From Micromonospora rhizosphaerae (GTDB lineage Bacteria; Actinomycetota; Actinomycetes; Mycobacteriales; Micromonosporaceae), in the NCBI RefSeq assembly GCF_900091465.1, contig NZ_FMHV01000002.1:6138001-6202000 (forward strand): 64,000 nucleotides of DNA, in the 5' to 3' direction. Position 1 is the stretch's first letter. Every line of letters begins with the position of its first letter. The notes under the pieces are model-generated. The model was not told where the DNA came from, did not search any database, and was given only the letters and a program-made list of their open reading frames with translations. Shown piece after piece: positions 43,347-53,374 of the stretch. The position numbers and the translations under genes were made by a program.

Positions 43347-43946
43347 TCAGCTCGGATCGGCGTGGGCGAGCAGGGTGGTGTCCGGCGTGCACCGGGCGCA
43401 CGGGGTGAAGCCGAGCTCGATCGCCTCGGCCACCGGGAGCCGGGACGAGAGCCGGTCCAGCAGGTGCGGACAGGCGGCAAGGTGGTATCGCGGCCGGCCC
43501 TGCACCACGTGCACCGGGGTGCGCAGCTCGGCGACGAGGGCCGCGTCCTCGGGCCGCACCCGCTGGACGGCCGGCTCGTCGGCCGGCGCCTCGTCGGTGC
43601 CGGGCCCCGGTGCCGGCCTCGGCCGCAGATCGGACCCCGACGGCGGCTCGGGCGGTTGCCGCCACCCGGTGCCGACCGTGGGAGGAACGTGCTGGACGGG
43701 GATCTCCGGCTCCACGACCGGGGCGCCGTACGGGCTGCGGGACGTGGCCGGCCCGCCCCGACGCCGCGCCGTCCGGTCGGTCGTCGCCCGGGTGGCGGCC
43801 GCCTGGCGGGCACCCACGACGAGGGCGACGGCGGCCAGCAGGCTGGCCCCGATGGAAGTGATCAGCAGCGGACCGGACCCACCGGCCAACCCGGCCGCCA
43901 GGAGCACGACGGCGACGAGGATGAGCAGGATGCTGGCGACTGCCAC
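43347..43946 (-). CDS. Membrane protein with C-terminal Cys/His motif
   Basis: Two membrane segments (residues 4-20 and 28-46) are followed by a disordered Pro-rich linker. The C-terminal ~50 residues contain YHLAACPHL and LGFTPCARC, so one CxH and one CxxC pair may bind a metal. This resembles short Ada-type zinc modules found at protein ends. No named family is recognised. It lies 12 bp upstream of DUF167. Confidence 0.65.
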   Translation of the reverse strand: MAVASILLILVAVVLLAAGLAGGSGPLLITSIGASLLAAVALVVGARQAAATRATTDRTARRRGGPATSRSPYGAPVVEPEIPVQHVPPTVGTGWRQPPEPPSGSDLRPRPAPGPGTDEAPADEPAVQRVRPEDAALVAELRTPVHVVQGRPRYHLAACPHLLDRLSSRLPVAEAIELGFTPCARCTPDTTLLAHADPS

Positions 43947-44014
43947 AGCTCACCCCCGCCGCATCGTTTCGGTGTGCGGCCGACGGCCGTCCGGGGACGG
44001 GCGCCGACGGCGGA

Positions 44015-44809
44015 TCAGCGACCCGACTCGAGCGAGCCCGAGCGGCCGCCGCCGTACGAGCCGGCGGTGGCGAGGCCGTTGCTGCCGCCACCGGAGCGGT
44101 TGCCCTCGGCGCGGTTGACCTCGGCCTCCAGGCCCTGGCCCCGGCCGTCCAGGTCGCGCAGCTGGCTCTCCAGGTACGCCTTGAGCCGGGTGCGGTACTC
44201 CCGCTCGAACTGCTTCAGCTCCTCGATGTGCTTCTGCAGCGCGGTGCGCTTGGCGTCCAGGCCACCCATGGCCTCCTGGTGCCGCTGGCGGGCGTCCCGC
44301 TCCAGGGCGTCGGCCTTGGCGCGGGCCTCACGGGTGACCTCCTCAGCCTTGGAACGGGCCTCGGAGAGCAACTGGTCGGCCTCGCGACGGGCGTCCGAGA
44401 CGTGGTCGTCGGCGGTGCGCTGGGCCATCATCAGCACCCGCAGCGCCTGCTGCTCGCCGTCACCGGAGACGGTCGGGCCGCCCTGGGCGCGGACCTGCTC
44501 CAGCTCGGCCTGCATCGCCCGGGCCGCCTGATCGGCGGCCGCCTTGTCGCGCTGCACCCGGTCCAGCTGGGCCTTGACGTCGTTGAGCTCCGCCGCGAGA
44601 CGGGCGTCGCCGCCGGGGCCGGCGGGAGCGCCACCACGGCCGCCGCGCTCCACCTGAGCGCGCAGCTCGTTGTTCTCCTCGATCAGACGGGCGAGCTCGC
44701 GCTCAACCTCGTCCAGGAAGGCGTCGACCTCCTCCTCGTCATACCCCCGCTTGCCGATCGGCGGCTTTTTGAAGGCGACGTTGTGGACGTCGGCCGGGGT
44801 CAGCGGCAT
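44015..44809 (-). CDS. divIVA: Polar growth protein DivIVA (Wag31)
   Basis: DivIVA marks cell poles and hyphal tips and directs wall synthesis. The 264-aa product has the N-terminal lipid-binding DivIVA domain ([20 protein letters not shown]), a Gly-rich linker (56-66) and a long coiled coil to about residue 225. The C-terminus is Gly/Ser-rich. It is the last gene of the ftsZ-yggS-sepF-yggT-divIVA series. Confidence 0.95.
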   Translation of the reverse strand: MPLTPADVHNVAFKKPPIGKRGYDEEEVDAFLDEVERELARLIEENNELRAQVERGGRGGAPAGPGGDARLAAELNDVKAQLDRVQRDKAAADQAARAMQAELEQVRAQGGPTVSGDGEQQALRVLMMAQRTADDHVSDARREADQLLSEARSKAEEVTREARAKADALERDARQRHQEAMGGLDAKRTALQKHIEELKQFEREYRTRLKAYLESQLRDLDGRGQGLEAEVNRAEGNRSGGGSNGLATAGSYGGGRSGSLESGR

Positions 44810-44852
44810 CGAAACTCCTCGGGTCAGTTGCGGCCGCGTAGCGTGCCGGTCA

Positions 44853-45158
44853 TCAGGAAACCGCGATGATCGACGGCGTTAACACAAACCTCATCAGCAC
44901 GAACAGGATAACCAGGAGCACAAGCGAGGCCAGGTCGATGCTCACGTTACCAATTCGCAGTGGTGGGATCACACGCCTCAACGCCTTGAGGGGCGGATCA
45001 GTGACGCTCCACACGGATTCGAGTCCTGCCGATGCTCCGCGCCCCGGTTGCCAGCGGCGCCCATAGGCCAGAACGGCACTAAGCACAAATCGGGCCAAGA
45101 GAACAAGCAGGAACAGATAAACGATCAGGTAGAGCACTTGCAACAGGATCGACAACAC
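44853..45158 (-). CDS. YggT-family membrane protein
   Basis: The 101-aa protein has two membrane regions around [18 protein letters not shown], the family signature. YggT proteins are linked to division and turgor, with no defined reaction. It stands between sepF and divIVA, its usual actinomycete place. Confidence 0.9.
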   Translation of the reverse strand: MLSILLQVLYLIVYLFLLVLLARFVLSAVLAYGRRWQPGRGASAGLESVWSVTDPPLKALRRVIPPLRIGNVSIDLASLVLLVILFVLMRFVLTPSIIAVS

Positions 45159-45188
45159 GGCAGGCGACGTCCCTCGGTCGAGCGTGGG

Positions 45189-45875
45189 CTAGCTCAGGCT
45201 GAAAAAGCCGCCCTCAGCGATCTTGGCCTTGTCCTCCGCGGTGACCTGGACATTGGCCGGTGAGAGCAGGAACACCCGGTTGGTCACGCGCTCGATCGTA
45301 CCGCGCAGCCCGAACGCCAGCCCGGCCGCGAAGTCAACCAGTCGACGGGCGTCCGCCTCCTCCATCTCGGTGAGGTTGATGATCACGGGCACGCCGTCCC
45401 GGAAGTGCTCGCCGATGGTGCGCGCCTCCCGATAGGTGGTCGGGTGCAGCGTGGTGATCTGGTAGCGCTGTTCATCTTCGGTCACCACCGCGCGCTCCCG
45501 GGGCTGGACCTGCGGCGCGAGGGCGAGGTTGTCCCGGGTGTGGTAGGTCAGCGCGCCGGAGGTCTCCCCGGCGCCCGACCGGGTGATCGACCGTACGCTG
45601 GACCGCTCCACCCGCTCGACATCGGCCCGGTCGGTCTCCACCGCCCGGCTCGCGGCGCGCTCGGTCAGCCGGCCGCGGTCGCCGACCCGGGGCCGCGGCG
45701 CCGGCGGCTCCTCGGACTCGTCGTCCTCCTCGTCGGCGAACTCCTCGGCGTACCGGCTCGACCGGTAGCGCGAGTCGCGGTAGCCGCCCTTGTCGTAGCC
45801 ACCGTCCTCGTAGGCCCGCTCGTCGTCCTCTTCGACCAGACCGAGCCAGACCCCCGCCTTGCGCAGAGCACCCAT
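45189..45875 (-). CDS. sepF: Cell-division protein SepF
   Basis: SepF anchors FtsZ to the membrane. The 228-aa product starts with an amphipathic helix ([14 protein letters not shown]). An acidic, Tyr/Arg-rich linker follows, and the SepF domain lies at about residues 135-228 with [15 protein letters not shown] and [14 protein letters not shown]. The ATG at 45875 has a GGAGGGG site 8 bp upstream. Confidence 0.95.
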   Translation of the reverse strand: MGALRKAGVWLGLVEEDDERAYEDGGYDKGGYRDSRYRSSRYAEEFADEEDDESEEPPAPRPRVGDRGRLTERAASRAVETDRADVERVERSSVRSITRSGAGETSGALTYHTRDNLALAPQVQPRERAVVTEDEQRYQITTLHPTTYREARTIGEHFRDGVPVIINLTEMEEADARRLVDFAAGLAFGLRGTIERVTNRVFLLSPANVQVTAEDKAKIAEGGFFSLS

Positions 45876-46065
45876 CCCGCGCCCCTCCGTCCGCCGTGCG
45901 GCACGCACCCCCGTGCCGTGTCGCCTGTCGCGAGTGGACAACCTGCCCACCGGACCGGATCGGCAATCCCCTGACGGGCGATTCCTTCTCGCCCGCCATG
46001 ACCCCCGGACAACGGGATGCCGTTCCTGAACAACACCGATGTAATTTGCTTCGTTCGCGGTCAGG

Positions 46066-46812
46066 CTACCGCAGCGTGGGACGCATTCCGAGCAACGCGC
46101 TGCCGACGCGGACGTGTGTCGCGCCGTATCCGATCGCAATTTCCAGGTCCCCGCTCATCCCGGCGGACAGCGCGGTGGCCGCGGGGTACAGCCCCCGGAA
46201 CCACCCCGTCACCTCGGCCAGCCGGGCGAACGCCCGCTCCGGCTCCCAGCCCAGCGGCGCCACCGCCATCAGGCCGCCCAGCCGCAGCGCCCCCGCGCCG
46301 GCCACCGCCTCCGCCACCGGGCCGAGGCCGCGGTCCGGGTCGGCCGAGTCCGGCACCGCCCCGCCCCGCGCCGGGTCACCGTCGATGCTGACCTGGACCA
46401 GCACGTCCAGCGGCCGGTCCCGGCCGGCCGCCGCGGCCGCGTCCAGCGCCCCGGCCAGCCGGACGCTGTCGACCGACTGGACGACGTCGGCGTACCGGAC
46501 CACCGAGCGGCACTTGTTGCGCTGCAGCTGGCCGATGAAGTGCCAGCGCGGCGCCACCCCGGCCGCGGCCACCTCGGCGGCCTTGGCGGCCGCCTCCTGG
46601 TCGCGATTCTCCCCCACGTCGGTGACCCCCAGCCCGGCCAATGCCACCACGTCCCCGGCCGGGTAGGTCTTGGTCACCGCGATCATGGTGACCTCGGTAC
46701 GGTCCCGGCCGGCGGCGGAGCACGCGTCCGCGATCCGGGCCCGGACCCGGGCCAGTCCGGCCGCGAGCTCGGCACGACGATCCGGTCGTACCGTGGCTGT
46801 TCTGTCGGTCAT
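46066..46812 (-). CDS. PLP homeostasis protein (YggS/PROSC family)
   Basis: The protein binds PLP and helps keep vitamin B6 and amino-acid pools in balance. The 248-aa product has Lys48 in VTKTYP as the PLP lysine and [10 protein letters not shown] and [10 protein letters not shown] as family motifs. It follows ftsZ by 9 bp; the pgeF gene usual at this place is missing. A 190-bp gap without clear features separates it from sepF. Confidence 0.92.
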   Translation of the reverse strand: MTDRTATVRPDRRAELAAGLARVRARIADACSAAGRDRTEVTMIAVTKTYPAGDVVALAGLGVTDVGENRDQEAAAKAAEVAAAGVAPRWHFIGQLQRNKCRSVVRYADVVQSVDSVRLAGALDAAAAAGRDRPLDVLVQVSIDGDPARGGAVPDSADPDRGLGPVAEAVAGAGALRLGGLMAVAPLGWEPERAFARLAEVTGWFRGLYPAATALSAGMSGDLEIAIGYGATHVRVGSALLGMRPTLR

Positions 46813-46821
46813 CGGCGCGGC

Positions 46822-47937
46822 TCAGGACCCGTTCTTGAGGAAGTCGGGCACGTCCACGTCGTCGAAGAGCACCCGGCGCGGCGACTGCTGCGGGGCCGGC
46901 ATGCTGGCCGGCGGCGAAACCGGCGAGTTCGGCTGCGCCGGCTGGTTCTGGTTGGTCTTGCGGCCCGGCTCGGCCGCCTTGTACGCGGGCATGCCCCCGT
47001 CGAAGCCCGCCGCGATCACGGTCACCCGAACCTCGTCGCCGAGCGCGTCGTCGATGACCGCGCCGAAGATGATGTTGGCTTCCGGGTGCGCCGCGTCGGT
47101 GACCATCTGAGCGGCGTCGTTGATCTCGAACAGGCCTAGGTCGGAGCCGCCGGCGATGGAGAGCAGCACGCCCCGGGCGCCGTCCATGCTCTGCTCCAGC
47201 AGGGGGCTGGAGATGGCCGCCTCGGCCGCCTCGACCGCGCGGTTCTCGCCCCGGGCGCTGCCGATTCCCATCAGCGCGCTGCCGGCACCGTTCATCACGC
47301 TCTTGACGTCGGCGAAGTCCAGGTTGATCAGACCCGGGGTGGTGATCAGGTCGGTGATGCCCTGGACACCGGAGAGGAGCACCTGGTCGGCGGTCCGGAA
47401 GGCGTCCATCATGCTGATGTTGCGGTCGCCGAGCGCGAGCAGCCGGTCGTTCGGGATGACGATCAGCGTGTCGCACTGGTTGCGCAGCTCGTCGATGCCG
47501 GACTCGGCCTGCACCTGGCGACGCTTGCCCTCGAAGGAGAACGGCCGGGTCACCACGCCGATGGTGAGGGCGCCGAGCTTGCGGGCGATGTTCGCCACCA
47601 CGGGGGCGCCGCCGGTGCCGGTGCCGCCGCCCTCGCCACAGGTCACGAAGACCATGTCGGCGCCCTTGAGCACCTCCTCGATCTCGTCGCGGTGGTCCTC
47701 GGCGGCGCTCTTGCCGACCTCCGGGTTGGCGCCGGCGCCGAGGCCCCGGGTCAGCTCCCGGCCGACGTCGAGCTTGACGTCGGCGTCGCTCATCAGCAGC
47801 GCCTGCGCGTCGGTGTTGATCGCGATGAACTCGACGCCCTTGAGCCCAACCTCGATCATCCGGTTGACGGCGTTGACGCCGCCGCCCCCGATGCCGACGA
47901 CCTTGATGACCGCCAGGTAGTTGTGCGGAGGTGTCAT
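46822..47937 (-). CDS. ftsZ: Cell-division GTPase FtsZ
   Basis: FtsZ polymerises into the division ring. The 371-aa product has the tubulin signature GGGTGTG (103-109) and a Gln/Pro/Ser-rich linker. The conserved C-terminal peptide [11 protein letters not shown] is where SepF and other partners bind. The ATG at 47937 is preceded by AAAGGACCGGAG. The promoter at 48045-48073 gives it a leader of about 100 nt. Confidence 0.98.
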   Translation of the reverse strand: MTPPHNYLAVIKVVGIGGGGVNAVNRMIEVGLKGVEFIAINTDAQALLMSDADVKLDVGRELTRGLGAGANPEVGKSAAEDHRDEIEEVLKGADMVFVTCGEGGGTGTGGAPVVANIARKLGALTIGVVTRPFSFEGKRRQVQAESGIDELRNQCDTLIVIPNDRLLALGDRNISMMDAFRTADQVLLSGVQGITDLITTPGLINLDFADVKSVMNGAGSALMGIGSARGENRAVEAAEAAISSPLLEQSMDGARGVLLSIAGGSDLGLFEINDAAQMVTDAAHPEANIIFGAVIDDALGDEVRVTVIAAGFDGGMPAYKAAEPGRKTNQNQPAQPNSPVSPPASMPAPQQSPRRVLFDDVDVPDFLKNGS

Positions 47938-48044
47938 CTCCGGTCCTTTCCATTCGAGATTGGCATGGGCCGACCCCACACGGCTTGGCCAGACCAGCGG
48001 TCGACGACGGCAGTCCCCGGTAGCGGCTGAGGCTGAACCCTCAC

Positions 48045-48073
48045 CCTCTACTAGAGGCTTACAGTTATGTCAA
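48045..48073 (-). promoter_or_regulatory. ftsZ promoter
   Basis: On the minus strand a consensus TTGACA (-35) and TAGAGG (-10) are 17 bp apart. The CTCTACTAGAG inverted repeat (48046-48056) overlaps the -10. It lies in the 262-bp gap between ftsQ and ftsZ. Confidence 0.6.
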
Positions 48074-48199
48074 CCACTGATCCTCTTCCGGGCAACGTAA
48101 GCGGCTCCACGCCGAGAGCCAAGGATCTGATCGGCGTGTCGCCGCCGGAGCGGGACGACTCACTTTCCCCGCCCACCTGAGAGCCCGCCGGCCGGCGGA

Positions 48200-49018
48200 T
48201 CACTGGAAGGTCACCACGTCCGGCGCGCTGACGTCGATCGTTTTCGCCTGCTGACCCAGCAGGGCGGTGGCCACCCGCGACTTTTCCGCGCCCCGGGTCG
48301 CGTCCCCCCAGACCACCATCCGGTCGGCGCGCAGCCGCAGGGTGATCCGGGCCAGCCCGGCCACGTCCACCGAGACCAGCTCGGCGCGCAGCTGCGGGGT
48401 GAGCGCGGCGAGCACCGCCAGCCCGGCCCGGGTGCCGGGGTCGCCCGGGCCCGGCCGGTCCACCCGGACCAGCGGCAGCGCGTCCGGGGCGCGGGGCACG
48501 GTCCGGAAGACGACGCCGGAGCGGTCGATCAGGGCGAACTGCTCCCCCTGTGGCACCGCCGCGACGGCGGTCCGCTCCACCACCCGGATCACCAGGGTGC
48601 CCGGCCAGTCCCGGGACACCGACGCGCGCTCCACCGGCGCCAGCGTGCCGACCCGGCGGGCGGTGGCGGCCAGGTCCACCTGGGCCAGCGGCGTGTCGTC
48701 GGGGACCGCCGCCGCGTCCCGCACCTCGACCGGGGTGACCAGCTCCGCGCCGACCACCCGCACCTCGCGGACGCCGAACAGGCCGGTGCCCAGCAGGGTC
48801 CAGGCGACCAGCCCGGCCAGCGCGAGCACCCCGGCGGCGACCGCCCACGGCAGGGCGGCCCGCATCCGGCGCCGCCGGGCCCGCGCCATGAACCGCCGGG
48901 TCGATGGCGGGACCGCGTCCGTGCCGGCCCGGACCAGCTGCCAGCGGCGTACCGGACCGCGCCGGCCGGCGCCGCCGTCCGCGCCCGGGACCCGGCCCCG
49001 GGCCGGACCGGGGCTCAT
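48200..49018 (-). CDS. ftsQ: Cell-division protein FtsQ
   Basis: FtsQ links early and late divisome proteins. The 272-aa product has a basic cytoplasmic N-terminus, one membrane segment (about 55-75), a POTRA domain (FGVREVRVVGAELVTP onward) and the FtsQ domain. It overlaps murC by 4 bp. Confidence 0.95.
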   Translation of the reverse strand: MSPGPARGRVPGADGGAGRRGPVRRWQLVRAGTDAVPPSTRRFMARARRRRMRAALPWAVAAGVLALAGLVAWTLLGTGLFGVREVRVVGAELVTPVEVRDAAAVPDDTPLAQVDLAATARRVGTLAPVERASVSRDWPGTLVIRVVERTAVAAVPQGEQFALIDRSGVVFRTVPRAPDALPLVRVDRPGPGDPGTRAGLAVLAALTPQLRAELVSVDVAGLARITLRLRADRMVVWGDATRGAEKSRVATALLGQQAKTIDVSAPDVVTFQ

Positions 49019-50496
49019 CCGGCCGCGGCGTCCGGGCCGACGGCACTGCCCATGGCCGTCGCGCCGCTGGCCTCAGCGCTGCGGGCCAGCAGGGCGTCGA
49101 GGAGCTGGTCGCCCATCAGCGAAATGGGCGGCGCGCCCATGGTGACCACGACGTCGCCCGGTCGCGCCCGGCGGGCCACCTCGACCGGCGCCGCCTCCCA
49201 CGAGTCGACGAAGACCTTCCGCTCGGCCGGCAGCGGCACCACCTCGATCAGCGCCGCCGAACCCTCGCCCGGCTGGCGCAGCTCGCCGGGGCCGAAGACC
49301 TCCAGCAGCACCAGCTCGTCGGCGATGCCGAGCGCCGCGGCGATCTCGGCCTGCAGGTCCCGGGTCCGGTAGAGCCGGTACGGCTGGAAGACCACGACCA
49401 GCCGGCCCGCGCCGGCCACCTCGCGCAGGGTCTGCAGGGCCAGCGTCATCGAGGTCGGGTGGTAGGCGTACTCGTCGTAGACCACCACGCTGTCCGCGAC
49501 GCCCTTGCGCTCGAAGCGCCGTCGCACGCCGGGGAACACGCCGAGCGCGGCCTCCGCCGCCTCGATCGGCAACCCCAGCAGGTACGCGGCCAGCACGGCC
49601 GAGGCGCTGTTGAGCCCCATGTGCCGCCCCGGCACCGGCAGCCGGATCTCGCCCAGCGACCGGCCGTCGATCTCGGCCAGGTAGCGCACCCCCCGCGCGG
49701 AGGAGGCCATCTCGCTCAGCCGCAGGTCGGCGTCGGCCGACTCGCCGTACGTGTACACCCGCCGCCCCTCGGCCCGCAGCGTCGCGGCCAGCCGCCGCCC
49801 GCCCGGGTCGTCGGCGCAGGTGATGATGAACCCCTCCGGATCGGTGAGCCGGGCGAAGTCGGCGAAGGTCGCCTCCAGCGTGGCCAGATCGCCGTAGGTG
49901 TTCAGGTGGTCCGCCTCGATATTGGTGATGATCGAGACGTACGGGCGGTAGATCAGGAACGAGCGGTCGCTCTCGTCGGCCTCCACCACGAAGTACTCGC
50001 CGGTGCCGTGGTGCGCCCCCGAACCCACCTCCGAGATCTCCCCGCCGATCACGAAGGACGGATCCGTCCCGGCCTGCTGGAGCACCATGGTGACCATCGA
50101 GGTGGTGGTGGTCTTGCCGTGGGTGCCGGCGACCGCCACCGTCCGGCGGCCGGTCATCGCCGCGGCGAGCGCCTCGGAGCGGTGCAGCACGCGCAGGCCG
50201 CGCCGGCGGGCCTCGACCATCTCCAGGTGGTCCTGCGGGATGGCCGAGGAGTAGACCACGGTGTCCACGCCGTCAAGGTTGGACGCCTCGTGGCTCATGT
50301 GGATCGTGCCGCCGAGCGCCCGCAGGCCGGCCAGGGACGGCCACTCGCGCAGCTCGCTGCCGGAGACCGGCAGGCCCCGGGTGAGGAAGAGCCGGGCCAG
50401 GCCGCTCATGCCGACCCCGCCCACCCCGATCAGGTGGATCCGGCCCAGGTCCTCCGCGGTCAACGTGCCGGCGGGGGTGAACTGCGCGGTGTTCAT
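49015..50496 (-). CDS. murC: UDP-N-acetylmuramate-L-alanine ligase
   Basis: MurC adds L-Ala to UDP-MurNAc using ATP. The 493-aa product has the Rossmann start LIGVGGVGMSG, the ATP loop AGTHGKTTTT (residues 123-132), and the DEYAYHPT motif. It follows murG across two repeat copies, so translation is not coupled. Its C-terminus is Ala-rich and variable. Confidence 0.97.
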   Translation of the reverse strand: MNTAQFTPAGTLTAEDLGRIHLIGVGGVGMSGLARLFLTRGLPVSGSELREWPSLAGLRALGGTIHMSHEASNLDGVDTVVYSSAIPQDHLEMVEARRRGLRVLHRSEALAAAMTGRRTVAVAGTHGKTTTTSMVTMVLQQAGTDPSFVIGGEISEVGSGAHHGTGEYFVVEADESDRSFLIYRPYVSIITNIEADHLNTYGDLATLEATFADFARLTDPEGFIITCADDPGGRRLAATLRAEGRRVYTYGESADADLRLSEMASSARGVRYLAEIDGRSLGEIRLPVPGRHMGLNSASAVLAAYLLGLPIEAAEAALGVFPGVRRRFERKGVADSVVVYDEYAYHPTSMTLALQTLREVAGAGRLVVVFQPYRLYRTRDLQAEIAAALGIADELVLLEVFGPGELRQPGEGSAALIEVVPLPAERKVFVDSWEAAPVEVARRARPGDVVVTMGAPPISLMGDQLLDALLARSAEASGATAMGSAVGPDAAAG

Positions 50497-50523
50497 GCCG
50501 AGTACCTTCCCGTCGCGGTGCCG

Positions 50524-50635
50524 CTCACGGCGCCGCCGTTGTTCGCGACTGCGGGGCTCGCAAGCTCACTCCTCGCGCTCACGGCGCCGCCGTTGTTCGC
50601 GACTGCGGGGCTCGCAAGCTCACTCCTCGCGCTCA
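50524..50635 (-). repeat. Stop-anchored dispersed repeat, locus D, two identical 54-bp copies
   Basis: Units 50524-50577 and 50578-50631 are identical. In the gene direction each reads GTGAGCGCGAGGAGTGAGCT, then TGCGAGCCCCGCAGTCGCGA and ACAACGG. The murG stop TGA lies in the first GTGAGCGCG. It belongs to the same subtype as locus B. Confidence 0.9.
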
Positions 50636-51739
50636 CCGAGACACCGCCTCGTAGACGAAGTTCAGCAGCGCGACGTCGCCGTCCCGCCGGCCGTACGCGG
50701 CCGCGGCGGCGCCCATCGCGGCGAGCCGCCGCGGATCCCGGACCAACGGGATGACCGTCCGCTCCAACCAGTCCGGGGTCAGCTCGGCGTCGTCGACGAG
50801 CAATCCGCCCCCGGCCTCCACCACCGGCAGGGCGTTGCGCTTCTGCTCCTGGTTGCTGTGCGGGTAGGGGACGTAGATGGTGGGCAACCCGATGGCGGCC
50901 ACCTCGGCGCAGGTCATCGCCCCGCCCCGGGCGAGCATCAGGTCGGCGGCCGCGTAGCCGAGCTCCATCTCGGACAGGTAGGGCAGGGTCACGTACGGCA
51001 CGGGCAGGTCGGTGGGGACCGACACCGGCTCGTTGCGGGCGCCGATCACGTGCAGCACCTGCACGCCGTTGCGGGCCAGTTCCTTGGCCGCGCCGGAGAC
51101 CGCCAGGTTGATCGAGCGGGCGCCCTGCGAACCGCCGGCGACGAAGAGCACCGGCAGGTCGGGGCGGAGCCCGAAGTGGGCCCGCGCGGCGGCGCGCAGG
51201 GCGGCGCGGTCCAGCCCGGCGATGCCCCGGCGCAGCGGCACGCCGACCACCCGCGCGTCGCGCAGCGACTCGGCCTGGGCCGGCTGGTGCGGGAAGCCCA
51301 CCGCGACGTGCTTGGTGAACTTCATCCCCAGCCGGTTGGCCACCCCTGGGGGGACGTTCACCTCGTGGATGACGATCGGCAGCTCACGCCGCCAGGCGGC
51401 CAGGTAGCCGGGCACCGAGACGTACCCGCCGAAGCCGACCACGACGTCGGCCTGGACCTCGTCGATCACCTTGCCCGCCGCGCGGGCCGCCTTCCACATC
51501 CGGTCCGGGGTGCGGACCAGACTCATGTTGATCGAGCGAGGCAGCTGGTAGGCCGGGATCTGGCGCAGGTCGTAGCCGTGCGGCGGGATCAGCTCGTTCT
51601 CCAGGCCCTTCGGGGTGCCGAGGCAGGTGATCCGGACGCCCGGGTCGTGTCGACGCAGGCAGTCGGCAAAGGCGAGAAGCGGGTAGATGTGCCCGCCCGT
51701 ACCCCCTCCGCAGAGCACCACCGAACGCAGCGGACCCAT
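50633..51739 (-). CDS. murG: UDP-GlcNAc: undecaprenyl-PP-MurNAc-pentapeptide transferase
   Basis: MurG makes lipid II from lipid I at the inner membrane face. The 368-aa GT-B enzyme has the GGTGGHIYP loop near residue 12, HEVNVPPG, and the UDP-GlcNAc site GGSQGARSIN, ARGGAMTCAE and PHSNQEQKRNA. The ATG overlaps the ftsW stop (TGATG). Confidence 0.97.
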   Translation of the reverse strand: MGPLRSVVLCGGGTGGHIYPLLAFADCLRRHDPGVRITCLGTPKGLENELIPPHGYDLRQIPAYQLPRSINMSLVRTPDRMWKAARAAGKVIDEVQADVVVGFGGYVSVPGYLAAWRRELPIVIHEVNVPPGVANRLGMKFTKHVAVGFPHQPAQAESLRDARVVGVPLRRGIAGLDRAALRAAARAHFGLRPDLPVLFVAGGSQGARSINLAVSGAAKELARNGVQVLHVIGARNEPVSVPTDLPVPYVTLPYLSEMELGYAAADLMLARGGAMTCAEVAAIGLPTIYVPYPHSNQEQKRNALPVVEAGGGLLVDDAELTPDWLERTVIPLVRDPRRLAAMGAAAAAYGRRDGDVALLNFVYEAVSR

Positions 51740-53268
51740 CAGCGTCTCCTCTCGCTCCCCGTCCCGGCGCGCGTCCGGCTCGGCCGGGCGCCGCGGGCTG
51801 CGGCCTGGTCGTCCTCCCGCCGCCCACGGGACCGGGGCACGGACCCACGGTCGGCCGGTGGCGACGCCGGTCGGCGTCGCCCGCCGGGAAGCGGCGGCAA
51901 CGGGGCCCAGAGTAGTCGGACCCACCGGGCCGGTGGACGGGCATGCAGGGCTCGGGCCGCGTCGGGCTCGGCACGGGCGAAGGAGGCGAGCATCCCGACC
52001 GCGGCCAGGGTGACGACCAGGGCGCTGCCGCCGTCGGAGATGAAGGGCAGGGGCACGCCGGTCAGCGGGAGCACGCCGACCACGCCGCCGATGTTGATCA
52101 CCGCCTGGCCGACCAGCCAGGCCGTCACCCCCGCGGCGGCGAGCCGGCGGAACGGGTCCTCCACCCGCCGGGCGATCCGCAGTCCGGTGTAGGCCAGTAC
52201 GGCGAAGAGCACCAGAACCACCGTGCAGCCGACGACGCCCAGCTCCTCGGCGATGATCGCGAAGATGAAGTCGTTGTGCGCCTCGGGCAGCCAGCCGAAC
52301 TTGAGGCTGCTCTTGCCCAACCCGACGCCGAACCAGCCGCCGTGCTCGATCGCGTTGCGGGCCTGGACGATCTGGTAGCAGGCGTTCTCGAAGCACTTGG
52401 CCGGGTCCGGCGGGTCGACGAACGAGGTGAGCCGGGTCAGACGGTAGTTGTCCGCGTCGCGCGAGCCGGAGCCGGCGCCGAGGGACGCCGCCGCCACCAG
52501 CAGGCCGATCCCGAGCAGGCCCACCGCGGAGAGCGCGGCGAAGACCCGCAGCCGCACCCCGGCCGCCCAGAGCAGGCCGACCACCAGGGCGAGCAGGCAG
52601 AGCATGCTGCCCAGGTCGTTGTAGCCGACCAGCACGAAGAGCAGGCCGACCACCGGGAAGAGCGGGGTGGCCAGTTCCTTCCACCAGCCCAGCGCGGCGC
52701 CCTTGCGGACCAGCACGTGCGCGCCCCAGAGCGCCAGGGCGAACTTGGCCAGCTCGGCCGGCTGCACCTGGATCGGGCCGAGGTAGAGCCAGAGCAGGTG
52801 GGCCCGCAGCGGGCCGATCGAGTCGATTCGGAACAACGAGTCCAACACGACCAGCAGGTTGAGCAGGAGCAGCAGCACCACCGCCAGCCCGAGCACCGGC
52901 CGGCCCAGCGCGCGGAAGGTGCGGGCAGGCAGCCGCTGGCAGGCCCAGAACACCACGATGCCGACCACCGCGAAGATCGTCTGCTTGACCAGGGAAGCCG
53001 AGGCGTCGCCGCCCTCGGCGTAGTCCTTCACGCTGGTCGCCGAGAAGACCATGGTCAGGCCGATCAGCAGCAGCAGGCCGGCGCTGGAGATCAGCAGGTG
53101 GTAGGAGGCCAGCGGCCGGGCCAGCAGACCGCGCAGCGCGGCGAGCCCACCGGCCGGATCCAGGCCGAGCGGCAGGCCCGGCGGATCCGGCGTCCGGGTC
53201 GCCGCCGGCGCCCGCCTGGCCTGCGGGTCGGTCGTGCCGTCGGTCTGAAGTCCCTCCCCCACCCGCAC
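51739..53268 (-). CDS. ftsW: Peptidoglycan glycosyltransferase FtsW
   Basis: FtsW is the SEDS polymerase of septal peptidoglycan. The 509-aa product has ten predicted membrane segments and the SEDS signatures ARNAIEHGGWFGVGLG and GVPLPFISDGGSALV. The C-terminal ~75 residues are a basic, disordered tail. The GTG at 53268 is the most likely start. The murD gene expected upstream is absent; a strong hairpin stands there instead. Confidence 0.95.
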   Translation of the reverse strand: MRVGEGLQTDGTTDPQARRAPAATRTPDPPGLPLGLDPAGGLAALRGLLARPLASYHLLISSAGLLLLIGLTMVFSATSVKDYAEGGDASASLVKQTIFAVVGIVVFWACQRLPARTFRALGRPVLGLAVVLLLLLNLLVVLDSLFRIDSIGPLRAHLLWLYLGPIQVQPAELAKFALALWGAHVLVRKGAALGWWKELATPLFPVVGLLFVLVGYNDLGSMLCLLALVVGLLWAAGVRLRVFAALSAVGLLGIGLLVAAASLGAGSGSRDADNYRLTRLTSFVDPPDPAKCFENACYQIVQARNAIEHGGWFGVGLGKSSLKFGWLPEAHNDFIFAIIAEELGVVGCTVVLVLFAVLAYTGLRIARRVEDPFRRLAAAGVTAWLVGQAVINIGGVVGVLPLTGVPLPFISDGGSALVVTLAAVGMLASFARAEPDAARALHARPPARWVRLLWAPLPPLPGGRRRPASPPADRGSVPRSRGRREDDQAAARGARPSRTRAGTGSERRR

Positions 53269-53330
53269 ATCATCGCGGCTCGGCCCGCCCGGCCGTGGCG
53301 CAACCGCCCCGTCGGCGTGTCGAAGCGAAA

Positions 53331-53374
53331 GGAGGGGCCCCTTGTCAACGCCTGGCGTCGACGAGGGCCCCTCC
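53331..53374. terminator. Strong hairpin between mraY and ftsW
   Basis: GGAGGGGCCC (53331-53340) and GGGCCCCTCC (53365-53374) are perfect arms, and the inner CTTGTCAACGCC/ggcgtcgacgag continues the stem with two mismatches. Such GGGGCCCC palindromes occur widely in Micromonosporaceae intergenic DNA (recalled, not searched). It should cut read-through from mraY into ftsW-murG-murC. Confidence 0.7.

Noticed and set aside
53331..53374. IS or MITE end
   Set aside because: It is a single hairpin without flanking direct repeats or a transposase; terminator is the simpler reading.
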